From NCBI GenBank assembly GCA_009801085.1, contig VNWV01000002.1, forward strand, positions 4,650,001 to 4,714,000: a DNA stretch of 64,000 nt. Direction: 5' to 3'. The position numbers and the translations under genes are program-made. Below are positions 36,523 to 47,022 of this stretch, piece after piece; the stretch's first letter is position 1, and the number at the start of each line of letters is the position of its first letter. The notes under the pieces were generated by a model that saw only the letters and a program-made list of their open reading frames with translations, made no database searches and was not told where the DNA came from. This stretch comes from Lasiodiplodia sp. COLG20. Lineage: Eukaryota > Ascomycota > Dothideomycetes > Botryosphaeriales > Botryosphaeriaceae.

Positions 36523-37758
36523 ATGCCTTTGACTCCGGAGCAAGCCAAAATCATCAAGGCCACGGTGCCTATTCTTGCCGAGCATGGCAACACCATCACC
36601 ACGCGCTTCTACGGCAACATGCTGCGCGAGAACCCCGATCTCAACAATGTCTTCAGCAACACGCACCAGGCCACCGGCCACCAGCCCCGCGCCCTGGCCA
36701 TGTCCCTGTATGCCTATGCCTCCAACATCGACGACCTCGGCGTCCTGAGCCCGGCCGTCGAGCTCATCTGCCAGAAGCACGCCTCGCTGTACATTCAGCC
36801 CGAGCACTACAACATCGTCGGCACCTATCTGCTGGCTGCCATGAAGGAGATCCTCGGCGATGCCCTGACCCCCGACATCCACGACGCCTGGGCTGCCGCC
36901 TACTGGCAGCTGGCCAACATCATGATCGACAAGGAGGCCCAGCTGTACAAGCAAGCCGACGGCTGGACTGACTGGCGCGACTTCCGCATTGCCCGCAAGG
37001 AGCAGGAATCCTCAGAGATCACCTCTTTCTACCTCACTCCCGTTGACGGCAAGCCACTGCCCTCCTTCCTGCCTGGCCAGTACATTTCTATCCAGGTCAA
37101 CGTGCCCGGTCTCGAGTTCAAGCAGGCACGCCAGTACTCGCTGTCGGATGCCCCCAACCCGGCGCACTACCGCATCAGCGTCAAGCGTGAACCGGGCGTT
37201 GACGGCGTGACGCACCCGGGCTACGTTTCTAACGTGCTGCACGCCGACAAGAAGGAGGGCGACGTACTGCGCGTGTCGCACCCGTACGGCGACTTCTACT
37301 TCGACTCGGCCGCCGTCCCTGCTGATGCGCCCGTCGTCCTCCTCGCCGCCGGCGTCGGTCTTACCGCTCTGATGTCCATCCTCAACTCGCTCACTGCCAA
37401 CACCACCACCCGCCCCGTCACATGGATCCACGCCGCCCGCACCAGCGGCGCCCGCGCCTTCGCTGGCCACATGCAGAGCCTCGCTGATGCCAATCCGAAC
37501 CTGCGCAAGATCCTCTTCGTCTCGCAGCCGGGCGAGTCGGATGTTCAGGGCCGCGACTACGACGCCGCAGGCCGCCTGGACCTGGCCAAGCTGGACGCCG
37601 AGAAGGACCTGTTCGCCGGCGACAAGCGCACGCGCTACTACGTGTGCGGCCCCGAGCGCTTCATGGTCGACATGCAGAAGGGCCTGAAGGAGCTGGGCGT
37701 TGATGAGGAGAGGGTGCACCTTGAGCTCTTCGGCACCGGCGGTGTGCCCAAGGCTTAG
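36523..37758 (+). CDS. Flavohaemoglobin, nitric oxide dioxygenase
   Basis: Single exon, 411 residues, the normal length of yeast Yhb1 and fungal Fhb proteins. Globin domain at 1-145 with B10 Tyr30, E7 Gln54 and proximal His86 (CQKHASLYI). FAD domain at about 150-260 with the R203-Q-Y-S binding motif (ARQYSLSD). NAD domain with GVGLTALMSIL and the late YYVCGPERFM. The enzyme converts NO plus O2 to nitrate using NAD(P)H, protecting against nitrosative stress in the cytosol or, in some fungi, mitochondria. No clear targeting peptide is seen, so this looks like the cytosolic type. A TATA box lies 90 bp upstream, fitting an inducible gene. Confidence 0.97.
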   Translation: MPLTPEQAKIIKATVPILAEHGNTITTRFYGNMLRENPDLNNVFSNTHQATGHQPRALAMSLYAYASNIDDLGVLSPAVELICQKHASLYIQPEHYNIVGTYLLAAMKEILGDALTPDIHDAWAAAYWQLANIMIDKEAQLYKQADGWTDWRDFRIARKEQESSEITSFYLTPVDGKPLPSFLPGQYISIQVNVPGLEFKQARQYSLSDAPNPAHYRISVKREPGVDGVTHPGYVSNVLHADKKEGDVLRVSHPYGDFYFDSAAVPADAPVVLLAAGVGLTALMSILNSLTANTTTRPVTWIHAARTSGARAFAGHMQSLADANPNLRKILFVSQPGESDVQGRDYDAAGRLDLAKLDAEKDLFAGDKRTRYYVCGPERFMVDMQKGLKELGVDEERVHLELFGTGGVPKA

Positions 37759-38831
37759 ATTCTCACTCGCTTGTTAGATGAGAAAAGAGTTGGATGTATA
37801 TACCCTCTTTGCGCCTGATAGAGGAGGTTGCAGAAGACCATTGTAAGATAAGAAAGTAGGATCTGGTTTTATGACTGTGGGGGGGTGGCGCACGTTGTTT
37901 TAGGTTCCCCCCTCTTGACTCCTCTTGAAAGGAAGTGCTTGACATTGCCTTGCACAGAAGGTTACTGGCGTTGATGGAATAATTGAGCTGAGAGGAGAAA
38001 TACTCATTGTAGAGACAAGAGAATAATATATGTCATTTGCTTTAAGCATCAACCATCGGACTCGATGTCATATTTTATTTCTAACCCGCTATAGCACTGA
38101 AGCGTAGTGCGTAAGCAACTATAGCTATACGGAAGGTGTGACTAAAGCTTTTTAACCTCGCCAAGACCAGATCGCGTACAGCCATCCGCCACGTTGTAGG
38201 TCGGCTATTTTCATGAGTCGATAGAGTCCGTGTCCGTTTCCTGTATGGAGAAAAACAAAAAAAAAAAAAAAAAAAAAAAAAAAGACGGCATTGATCTACG
38301 CGAGCGAAACCCCACCTCGGAACTTGAAGTACATATCCGGAGTTCAAGATGAGTCAAATCAACGGCAACACCGATGCGGAGGCCAGATACACAACAGCAA
38401 TGGGAGCCAATGCCGGCCAATTCGACTTTAAGCACATCCCAAAAACTTGCTAGAGCCGTCGTATACCCCCGTTATTTTCGTAGGATGGCGGGGCTTACAA
38501 CTGGCGCCACCGTCAGCCGGCATTCGCTTAGGGAAGAGCAAAAGCTGTTGCCTTACGCAACGCCAGCAATGTAACGTGGAGTCGCAATCCTTCTTCACCA
38601 CCATGCCACAACCTTAGGCAGCAGCATAAAATAAGACTTTCCCAGCCATGCCGCCAAGTTGTCACTATCTCCCTCTCCTCAATTCCCTCAGTGCTTTCCC
38701 AAACGGGTAAAACCCCAAAAACTCCAGGGAACAAGAAGAAAAGACGAAAAGAGAAAAAGAAGAAGAAGCAAAGAGCAAGGAAATAACAAGCAAACCCCCC
38801 CACACACAAACCCACATCACAAAACACTACC
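37759..38831. other. Intergenic region with poly-A tract
   Basis: About 1.1 kb; holds the flavohaemoglobin 3' end, a long A homopolymer and the Lys/Arg-type purine-rich leader of the next gene (38700-38790). No gene supported. Confidence 0.55.
38251..38283. repeat. Poly-A homopolymer, 27 uninterrupted A
   Basis: Run of 27 A (38257-38283) preceded by AAAAAC. No retroposon body or target-site duplication was recognised next to it, so I treat it as a simple repeat. Confidence 0.85.
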
Positions 38832-39622
38832 ATGCCTCTCACCCCACCCTACACCATCCTCCCCATCACCGAGGCCGACTTCGACGCCTGCATGGCCAAC
38901 GCCACTCCGGCCTTTTTCAACGACCCCATCCGCCTCGCCACCTTCCCGCCCAACCTGGTCGACCCCCAGAACCCGGACGAAGAAGCCGACTTCCGCCGCC
39001 GCCGCCTGCGGAAGCGGCTCGCTGCCGGCTGCGTCGCGCACAAGATCGTCGATCCGGACGATACGTCCCGCGTCGCGGCGTGGGCGGTGTGGATCCCGCC
39101 GCAGGGGAAGGGGAGGAATGGTGAGGAGGGGGAGGAGAAGGAGGGGGGTGTGAATGGGGAAAGGGGAGAAGGAGGGGTGAGGGGTGGGGAGAGTTGGACG
39201 GATGATGTGCCGAAGTGTGCGGTCAGGGAGCTTTGGGAGGAGCAGATTCGCATCATGAAGGAGGCGGAGAGGAATATTTTTGGCGAGGATAAGAATTTTT
39301 GGTGTAAGTGGTCTTTTTCTTCTTCTTTTACTGTGGTGAGAGTGGGACTGATTCGATGGGATTTGCAGACCTCGCTACGTTGTCGTGCCATCCGGACTAT
39401 CAGGGTAAGGGCCTTGGTGCTGCTTTGGTTAAGTGGGGCCTGGAGCAGGCTGAGAAGGATGGCGTCCCGGTGTACCTGGAAGCTACTCCGTCGGGCAGGT
39501 TTCTGTATGCGAAAATGGGGTTCGAGACTTTGGCTGAGTATGACATGGCGCGGTATGTTCCGGAGGGGGTCAAGTACGTGTTTTCCTGCATGCTCTGGAA
39601 GCCGAAGAACAAACTTCAGTGA
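38832..39622 (+). CDS. GNAT family N-acetyltransferase
   Basis: Two exons, 38832-39303 and 39369-39622, giving 241 residues. The first strand-helix pair is YTILPITEADFDACMANATPAFF. The acetyl-CoA binding loop is HPDYQGKGLGAALVKWGLEQAE (Q169-G-K-G-L-G), followed by VPVYLEATPSGRFLYAKMGFE, the classic C-terminal GNAT strand and GF motif. The family transfers acetyl from acetyl-CoA to an amine; the substrate is unknown. Residues about 91-120 are a Gly/Glu-rich low-complexity insertion encoded by an almost pure purine stretch (39103-39200), placed between fold elements where a loop is expected. The upstream leader is also purine-rich. There is no signal peptide. Such GNATs are common single genes in Pezizomycotina. 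Confidence 0.88.
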
Positions 39623-40266
39623 TCTCTTGTTTTGGTGGTAGAAGCGAGCTGGTCTCTTTTCGGGAGAAGAATACCATTTGAATGCTGAATTGAAGGTCTT
39701 GCGGAAGACAAGGGTGAAGAAACGAAATGATCATCTATCACGTATTTCGAAACCAACAAGTTTTCTTTATCCGATGATACAGCCTAGACAATCGCGTGTT
39801 TTTCGAATTGCTTGATAACATGAGAAAAACAGGGGGGAAATCAGCCAATATTGTTCAGGATAAGTGTCTGCTCTGCCCCTTCTGTCGTACTAATCGACTG
39901 GGTGGCACTTCTTTTGCTTCGCTGAACATTGAAAATTATGCCCTATTTAGAGATGTGTATTAATTTATTTACTTTGCTTGAAATCTCTCTGTGGATGCTA
40001 TATGCTTATGTCACGTTGTCTCGGGATCGAGTACTAACCTCCCTCTTTTCAGCCACCTGCATGCTGAGCTGCAGCCGCCAGCTCAGCCTCAAGCACCTCT
40101 ACACTCTCCGCAAGAATGCCGCATCATAACCATCCATAGACCCGCAAGGCGCTGAACTGATTCGCATTCGTCAGAAATATTCGGCCTGTAAGGCGGAAAA
40201 GAGGGCTAGGAAATCAAGCCCACCCGTCGAACAAAGAAGCACAGGTACCAATGAAAAAAGGACAGA
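39623..40266. other. Intergenic
   Basis: About 0.6 kb between two plus-strand genes. It holds the GNAT 3' end and the kinase promoter; AT-rich around 39930-40010. No gene seen. Confidence 0.55.
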
Positions 40267-42276
40267 ATGCTTCACCACGACCACGCTGGTGAAAAGACAC
40301 AGGAGAAAGAGAAGAAGAAGCGCGAGCCGGCCCTGGCCTATCAGTTCGGAAACACGGTCATCGTGGAGGACGAGCATGGCGAGGTCATTAAGAAGTACGA
40401 GATTCCGCCAGACAGGTCGAGACAGAGCGAGAAGCCCACGATCAGCGAAAAGATCCGTCATCGCTTAGCGCGTGTGAGATCCTACTTTGGCATATCCCAC
40501 GGCGAAGCTGAGGCCGCAGCAAGCCATGGAGTGTTTGCCGGCGAAAGCAGCAAGGGTACTGTCAAGCGGCGCGACGAGAAGAAAAAGAAGAGAATACAGG
40601 AGGAGGACAGTGATGACGAGCGTATCCGCTTCACTGTTAACGCGGGCGCTCGCCGCATGAGCAAGGCTGAGTTCATCCAGCAGATCCAGCAGATGGATCA
40701 GAAGGCGCGCACCAAGTTCGTCGAGAACAGCGATGTCCCTGAGCCTGTCCGAGGCGGCTACCTGCGGGACCGGGCGCAGAAGCAGCCGAAGGAAAATGTG
40801 AGCGACCTGGGCGAGGAAGAAGACGGCTTCGAGCGAGACCCTCAGAGAGAAATACACGCGTCAGACCAGTTTGAAGGTATAGTCAGCCAAAGCACACACC
40901 TCGACCAACACCCCCCCATCTTCGATGAGGACGACATCATCGATACTCGATATATACCGTGGGAACGATTCTCTAATATATCACGTCTACGGGCCTTCTT
41001 CAGCAACCCCTTCGACTGGGGTGATGGGGAGAGGTTCACCACGGACGAATTGGAACATGTTGAAAGCCTGCTCTTCCATGCATGTGAGGACCTTACCTGC
41101 TCTCGCAGCCTGACAGATTATCAAACAAGACAAATCACTCATCTGGGTCGGATGGGTCGGATATGTCTCATCCTGGACCTCATAGAGCAGAGACAACTCC
41201 TAAGGGATTTCATCCGGTTGAAAATCGCCGACGACTCATTGCCTCTACAGTTGACAAAACTCCAAGGCATGTTAGACCCCGGCAAGAATGACGAAATCAC
41301 AGCAGAGCGTTTCTTCGCAGAGCAGTTCCGCGTGGTCTCGCGAGACTGGAGTAACGGGGTGCACCACGTCATGCACCGGCGGGAAGCTCTCCCATTCCGT
41401 CCCCTCCGCTCCATCGGCTTCGGCTCGCAAGGCTCGATCGATGAAGTACAGCTGCCAAATATCGAAGGGACTTGCGCGAGGAAGAGGTGGATCGCGGCCC
41501 ACAAGCTGAAGCAGATAACGGCACGATTCGACGACGAAGTGAAGATCATCAAGAAGGTCGCCACGCACCCGCACATCCTGGATCTCTTGGCCAGCTACAT
41601 CCGCGGCCGCGAGTTCGGTCTGCTTCTGCCGCTAGCCGATTGCGACCTGTGGCAAATCCTCGCTATGAATCCCTCGGAAAGAAAGGACGCCATCTCGAAC
41701 GATAGCCTTCTGCAATCGGTGGGCTGCCTGAGCTCTGGACTTTGCTTCATGCATGACAAAGGCATCAAACACAAGGACATCAAGCCCCAAAACATTGTCC
41801 TTCGCCAAGGCGGCTTCCAGTTCACTGACTTCGGGCTTTCCAAGGACATTTCCGACCTTTCGCACTCCACCACTGATGGCGCTGACCGAGGGACGTTGAA
41901 ACACATGGCGCCCGAGGTCAGTGCGTACCAACCGCACGGGCGAGCTGCCGACGTATTTTCCCTTGCCTGTGTCCTGTTTGAGATTTTCAGTGTTCTGAGA
42001 GGCCTCTCGGTCGACGATGCTGATAGCTTTTCTGCACTCGCGCCGTTCCATAACAACTCTCCCGGAATTTACTCCTGGATCGACACATTTGTGCAAGCAA
42101 TCTGGGACTTTTTGGGATACAATCCAGACATTCTTCAGCTCCAGCACCTGTTCAGCCAAGACCCGACGGAACGACCCCATATGCGTGACGTGGTTTTGGA
42201 TATGGCTAGAGCTTCCGATCATCCAAAGAGTTTATTCTGCAACATATGCTTGAAGGACCTACCGGTGATATTTTAA
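40267..42276 (+). CDS. Serine/threonine protein kinase with long fungal-type N-terminal region
   Basis: Single open frame, 669 residues. The N-terminal 370 residues are charged, with a Lys-rich head, an acidic/basic stretch (KKKKRIQEEDSDDE) and a helical block (MSKAEFIQQIQQMDQKARTKFVENSD) that I do not recognise as a named domain. The kinase domain spans about 378-650: Gly loop G384-F-G-S-Q-G389, candidate ATP lysine K406 (CARKRW), catalytic loop HKDIKPQN (H502-D504; Lys replaces the usual Arg), DFG at D521-G523, APE in HMAPEVSAY, and RAADVFSLACVLFEIF. All core residues are present, so activity is likely. HKD instead of HRD predicts activation-loop control may differ. The last residues (LFCNICLKD..) could be followed by an unseen exon. 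Role unknown. Confidence 0.85.
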   Translation: MLHHDHAGEKTQEKEKKKREPALAYQFGNTVIVEDEHGEVIKKYEIPPDRSRQSEKPTISEKIRHRLARVRSYFGISHGEAEAAASHGVFAGESSKGTVKRRDEKKKKRIQEEDSDDERIRFTVNAGARRMSKAEFIQQIQQMDQKARTKFVENSDVPEPVRGGYLRDRAQKQPKENVSDLGEEEDGFERDPQREIHASDQFEGIVSQSTHLDQHPPIFDEDDIIDTRYIPWERFSNISRLRAFFSNPFDWGDGERFTTDELEHVESLLFHACEDLTCSRSLTDYQTRQITHLGRMGRICLILDLIEQRQLLRDFIRLKIADDSLPLQLTKLQGMLDPGKNDEITAERFFAEQFRVVSRDWSNGVHHVMHRREALPFRPLRSIGFGSQGSIDEVQLPNIEGTCARKRWIAAHKLKQITARFDDEVKIIKKVATHPHILDLLASYIRGREFGLLLPLADCDLWQILAMNPSERKDAISNDSLLQSVGCLSSGLCFMHDKGIKHKDIKPQNIVLRQGGFQFTDFGLSKDISDLSHSTTDGADRGTLKHMAPEVSAYQPHGRAADVFSLACVLFEIFSVLRGLSVDDADSFSALAPFHNNSPGIYSWIDTFVQAIWDFLGYNPDILQLQHLFSQDPTERPHMRDVVLDMARASDHPKSLFCNICLKDLPVIF

Positions 42277-43616
42277 CCGGTGAACAAGATCGTGAGGTCA
42301 TCGCAGTGACCATTGTCCTCGCTATCTTCGAAAGACCGGCCTTTCTTGACGACATCCGTTCCCTGGCACACAGCACACACCAGCCGCGGCTTCTACCAGG
42401 TCCACTGGAACGACCGTTTCGTGGAGGAAAAAGCTGGGTGTGGTCTAATTATTCTTGGGACACTATTCCTCAGATATCATGCATTTATGGCCAGGTGGAC
42501 GCTTCAATTGTTTGTAGAGCTTAAGCGTGGGGCGAAAATCGGGGTTTAGCACTAAAATTCGGGATCCAGTTCAACATTTGTTGCTCATATTCCAGCATTC
42601 ACATTACCACAGTCAATAGGCACACACGCACAAAGGTCGTTGAAATGATTTCATCTATTCATAACCACGCCCATATCCGTCTGCGCTCGAGACCCTTGCT
42701 GCAAAAGATAGAATAAGGGAAGAGGCCAGAGGAAATACACAAGAAGCTAGTCCCTATCCTACTCTCAGCCAGCCTATCGAAACACGCATCCATGATACCA
42801 ACCAAACTTTTGCCTTTTTTTTCCCATTTCCCCACCCATGGGACCCACTGTCGTCATCGTAATCGTTCCCGGGTGAACCAGTCTTTCCTCTCAATGCAGA
42901 CCGACTCGAAGAACCGAAGCCTGATCCAGCTGATTCACCAACCCAGGGACCCGTCCCCAAATTAACCCAGAACCCATCCGCATTCCGTCGTCATGAAACA
43001 CACAAAAAGCCCCCAAGAAAGAAGAAAAAGAAGCACATCTACTGCCACCCAGGAGAGAAGCAAATCAGCCGTAGTGTAAGAGAAAGAACCCTGGCGAGCG
43101 CACGAGGTTGCCCCCGGCAGGGGATCGAGGTCGTGTTGCCCATTGCCATCATGCCATGCCCACGGAGAAAGAGACAGGATGTTGTCTCTTCATCATCAGA
43201 ATCTTTGGGCAAGTAAAGCAAATAGAAAAGGACAACAACAACCCGACCGTCTCATAATACATGCTCATAAACGTGTGGAAACTGGTGGCGCAATGAAGAA
43301 AACAGGGAATCAACGGGGCTGAGAATGGCTCCTATCGATGTTCGGAAGAAACCATAAAGGGGGTATTCGGAGGCGTCCGGAATAGAAAAAGAAAAGAAAC
43401 GAAAGTAGACTCAATTGCCGGCGAAGCCGTTCCACGTGGCCCTCCATACGAACGACGGCCCCGGGATGGCCGGACCGGTGAGCCATAAAGAAGAAGACAG
43501 ACCCTAACTTTTGAGCACCACCAAGCGTGAACCCTGGAGCAGCGACAACGCCTGATACGCCATTTGAGGACCTAAAGACTGAGAAGTTGAAAGGCTAAAG
43601 GTAGCGGATACGACGC
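42277..43616. other. Intergenic between convergent kinase and PAB1 genes
   Basis: About 1.3 kb; no supportable gene. An open frame at 42246-42524 overlaps the kinase end in another frame and lacks a domain. The part at 42960-43616 is A-rich on the plus strand (T-rich as PAB1 3' UTR). Confidence 0.5.
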
Positions 43617-45959
43617 TTAAGCCTTGTTCTCAGAGGCCTCGCCCTCCTTGGCGGCCTCCTTGGGGGCAGCGTTCTCATCCTGAGCATCACCCTTGCTCTG
43701 GATGTACTCCTGGTACACACCCATAGCCTCGTCAACCTTCGCACGGAGAGCGTTCTCGTCGGAAGTCCTGTAAGGGCTGGTAAGTTATCTAACAGTATAT
43801 CAAACCGTCGACGCGTTGGGGAGGGTCACTTACAAGTTGATCAGCTCAGTGTTGTCCATCTCCAGGAGCATGCCGGTGATCTTGCCGGCGAGCTCGGGCT
43901 GCATGGCGTGGATCTTGGGGTAGAGAGCCTCGCCGAGCATCTGCTTCTGCTGCGGCGGGGGAGCGGACTGGAGAGCACTCATGTCGACACCCTCACCCGG
44001 AGTGGGAGTCTGGCCGGGAGCACCGCGACCGCCGGGGAAGCCGGGCTGGTTGCGGTTGCCACCGCGGTTGTTGGGGCCGCCACGGTTGTTGCCGGGAATC
44101 TGACCGCCCATCTGGGGCATGTTGGGCATGGGCACACCAGGCATAGGACCACGGCCAGCACCACGGCCGCCCATGGCAGCCTGCTGTGCGAGCATCTGCG
44201 CGTAAGCGGGGTTGAACTGAGGCGGCATGCCAGTCGGAGGCATAGCGCCAGGGTAGGGCATGCCCATGGGGGGAATCTGCTGGGCGTTGGGGCCACCACG
44301 GCCACCCTGCATGGGCAGACCCTGGGGGAAACCGGCGCCACGGCCGCCGGGCTGCATGCCCTGGGGGAAAGGCATCTGGCCACGACCACCCATGAAAGGC
44401 TGCTGGCCAGGACCGAAGAACATCTGGGGCTGGACGAACTGCTGGGCGGGCATGCCAGCGGCAGCAGCGGCCTGCTGCATGCGGATCTGGTTGCGGGCCT
44501 GGATCGTCGCCTCAAGCTGGCTCTTGCGGACATCCTTGCGCTGGGCCAGAGCAACGTAGAGCGGCTTGCCGTTGACCATCTTCTGGTTCATCTCGGTGAC
44601 AGCCTTCGTGGCCTCATCGGGGTTGCTGAAGCAAACGAAACCGAAGCCCTTGCTCTTGCCCAGGATCTTCTGCTCACCCTTGATGGTAACCTTGTCCATC
44701 TCCTTGGTGAGCTTGTCAACACCATCCTTCTTCTCGTCGTCGGAGCCAGCATTCTCCTCGACAGGCGGCTCCTCCTCGGGCTTCTTCTCCTCCTCCTCTT
44801 CCTCCTTCTTGGGCGACTCGCTGCCAGCGCTACCGACAGGCTGGGTATCACGCATAACCTTGGCAGAGGTGATGGTGCCGAAGGGAGCGAACATGTCGCG
44901 AAGCTTCTCGTCATCAACATCGTCCTGCAAGTTCTTGACGTACAGGTTGACACCCTGGTACTTGGACTGCTTCTCGGCGCGGGCAGCCTCGTACTGCTTG
45001 CGCAGCTCCTCCTCACGCTCGTGCTTCTTCTGCGCACGGCCGACGTACAGCTTCTGGCCCTTCCACTCCCTATCGTGGAGCTCATCAACGGCCTGAGCGG
45101 CGCTCTCGTGCTTGACGAAGTTCACGAAACCGAAGCCGCGGCTCTTGCCGGTCTCGTTGTCGTGAGCAAGCGAAGCAGAGGTGATCTGACCGTACTTCTC
45201 GAACAGCTCGCGGAACTCGTCATCAGTAGCCTCGACGTCAATGTTCTTGACATAGACGTTGGTGAAGTTGGCCTTCATCTCCTCGAACTTGCTCATGCGG
45301 TCCTTCTTGGGAATGTGGTGGCCAACGAAGACCTTCTTCTCGTTCAGCAACATGCCGTTGACGGCCTTGATGGCGTTGTTCGCGGCCTCGGCGGTCTCGT
45401 AGTGAACGAAGCCGTAGCCCTTCGAGTTGCCGTTCTCGTCCTGAGCAACCTTGCAGCTGAGGATGTTGCCGAAGGCAGCGAACGTGTCGTGCAGAGCCTT
45501 GTTGTCAATGGCAGAGTCCAGGTTCTTGATGAAAACGTTGCCCTGGCCAGTCTTGCGGAGGGCGGGGTCACGCTGAGACCACATGATACGGCAGGGCTTG
45601 CCCTTGATCAGAGTGTAGTTGAGCTCCTCCAGGGCCTTCTCGCCGTCCTCAGAGCTGTTGTAGTTGACGTAGGCGTAGCCGAGCGAGCGACGGGTGACGG
45701 CGTCGCGGCAGACACGGATAGAGGCAACCTGGCCGATCGAGGAGAAGAGCTCGAACAGCATGGCCTCGGTGACAGAGGGGTCGAGCTCGCCGACATAGAG
45801 CGAGGCGGAGTTCTGGTGGGCGGAAGGTGCGGCGGAGGTAGGCGTAGGGGCCTCGGTGGCGCCTGCGACGTTGGCGGTACCGTTCGCGTCGCCGGCGACG
45901 GGCGAGGTCGGGTTGGCATCAGCGCCAGGAGCAGTGGAGTTGGCAACCTCGGCGGACAT
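43617..45959 (-). CDS. PAB1: Polyadenylate-binding protein, cytoplasmic and nuclear
   Basis: Two coding exons, 45959-43834 and 43767-43617, giving 758 residues. Four RRMs: about 53-130 (LYVGELD..), 141-217 (GNVFIKNLD..), 234-310 (TNVYVKNID..) and 336-473 (VNLYVKNLQ..). RRM4 is split by an acidic insertion (about 372-434; [15 protein letters not shown]), seen in other filamentous fungi. A Pro/Gly/Met-rich linker follows, then the MLLE/PABC domain ([33 protein letters not shown], about 671-715) that binds PAM2 peptides, and a charged tail in the last exon. The protein coats poly(A), binds eIF4G and controls translation and deadenylation. I start at 45959 because the upstream open frame is a 5' UTR intron. 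Confidence 0.97.
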
Positions 45960-45971
45960 GTTGGTGGTGTT

Positions 45972-46070
45972 CTGCGCGCGGGTCAGCAGACTGGAGCTTG
46001 GTGGACGCGGCGCACGACTATTTTCGCGGGCGACACGCGCAAAGGTGGCTCTTGGAGCGTGGAGGCTCAC
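45972..46070 (-). other. 5' UTR intron of PAB1
   Basis: Read on the minus strand, a GTGAGC donor at 46070 and a CTGAC branch followed closely by GCAG at 45972 define a 99-nt intron ending 12 nt before the PAB1 start codon. It explains why an open frame extends upstream of the real ATG. Confidence 0.65.
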
Positions 46071-47022
46071 CAGCGAAGAAGCGGGGAATGGGTATTGAGG
46101 ATCTGCGTGTGTCGCCGGTCGGCTGGGACAGGGAGTCGCTCGGAAAGCAGGGAGATGCTCCGGGCGATGAGATTTGGCGGAGAGGGGCTTTGCGGTGAGG
46201 CAGCGGGCTGGGCGACTGTGCGGTTGATGTCGACAGGTCGCGTCTGCAAGAGGTGGCTTCGCCGCGGGTTTTTTGTGAGTTTTTAATTTTTTTTTCTGTG
46301 AGGAGAATTTTTTCTGAAGGGAAGTGGGCAGAAGGGAGACAGAGACTCAAGGAGAGGCTCGCTCGGGCAGTTGCGTGGGCGTGTGTGGGTTTTGTGAGCG
46401 AGAGCTTTGTCGCGGACAAAAGCCAAAGGCTATGAAATAATTTTGTGCCAAGCCGCCTCACCCAATTCGGCAGGGACGAACCTTGGCGCACAACGGCCGC
46501 CGCGTGCCTCAGGCAGCCAGCACCCGCTGCAACGGCCGCGACGCCGCTCGCTGGTCGCCCGCCATTAATAATGAGCTAGTCCTCTGTGTGCGCGCCTGCT
46601 CGCTCTGCTTGGCCGCCGCCTGCCGAGCGCGCAGCTGCGCCGTTGCTTCGATTGCCTTCCAGAAGCCAGCGCACCACGGCGCACGCGGCACACACAAAGA
46701 CCCGCTGCACGACGACAGCCAACGCACACGAGCACGCGCATAGCAGAACAACACTGATCATCATTGCACGCATAGCTAGTCCGGCGCCTCCCGCCACCGT
46801 GATTCGGAGCAACCAAGAGCCAGACATGCCACGCGGTGGCTTGCGCCTGCAGGTACCATGGTAAGACGGATGTGGCGCCTGAGGCTGCAAGCCCTATCCA
46901 GTTCGGACTGCAATAAACGAGTCTTCGACCCTATTCATGTCCCAAGAGCCCTAGACGCCTTCCAAGATATACAGAACAGATTACACAAAGGGGTATTTCA
47001 TCACAGTCGTACCGGCGGCTTC
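46071..47022. promoter_or_regulatory. PAB1 5' UTR and promoter region
   Basis: About 0.95 kb between PAB1 and the 3' end of the upstream tandem gene. A run of T at about 46286-46296 and general pyrimidine bias on the minus strand fit a strong constitutive fungal promoter. No gene seen. Confidence 0.45.

Noticed and set aside
42246..42524. Plus-strand 92-codon frame after the kinase, as a possible last exon
   Set aside because: No clear donor/acceptor pair joins it in frame to the kinase; left as a question in the kinase finding.
43908..46286. 792-codon open frame on the plus strand opposite PAB1
   Set aside because: Shadow of strong codon bias in PAB1; the minus strand has four RRMs and an MLLE domain, while the plus frame is Leu/Val/Gly/Ala-rich with no domain.
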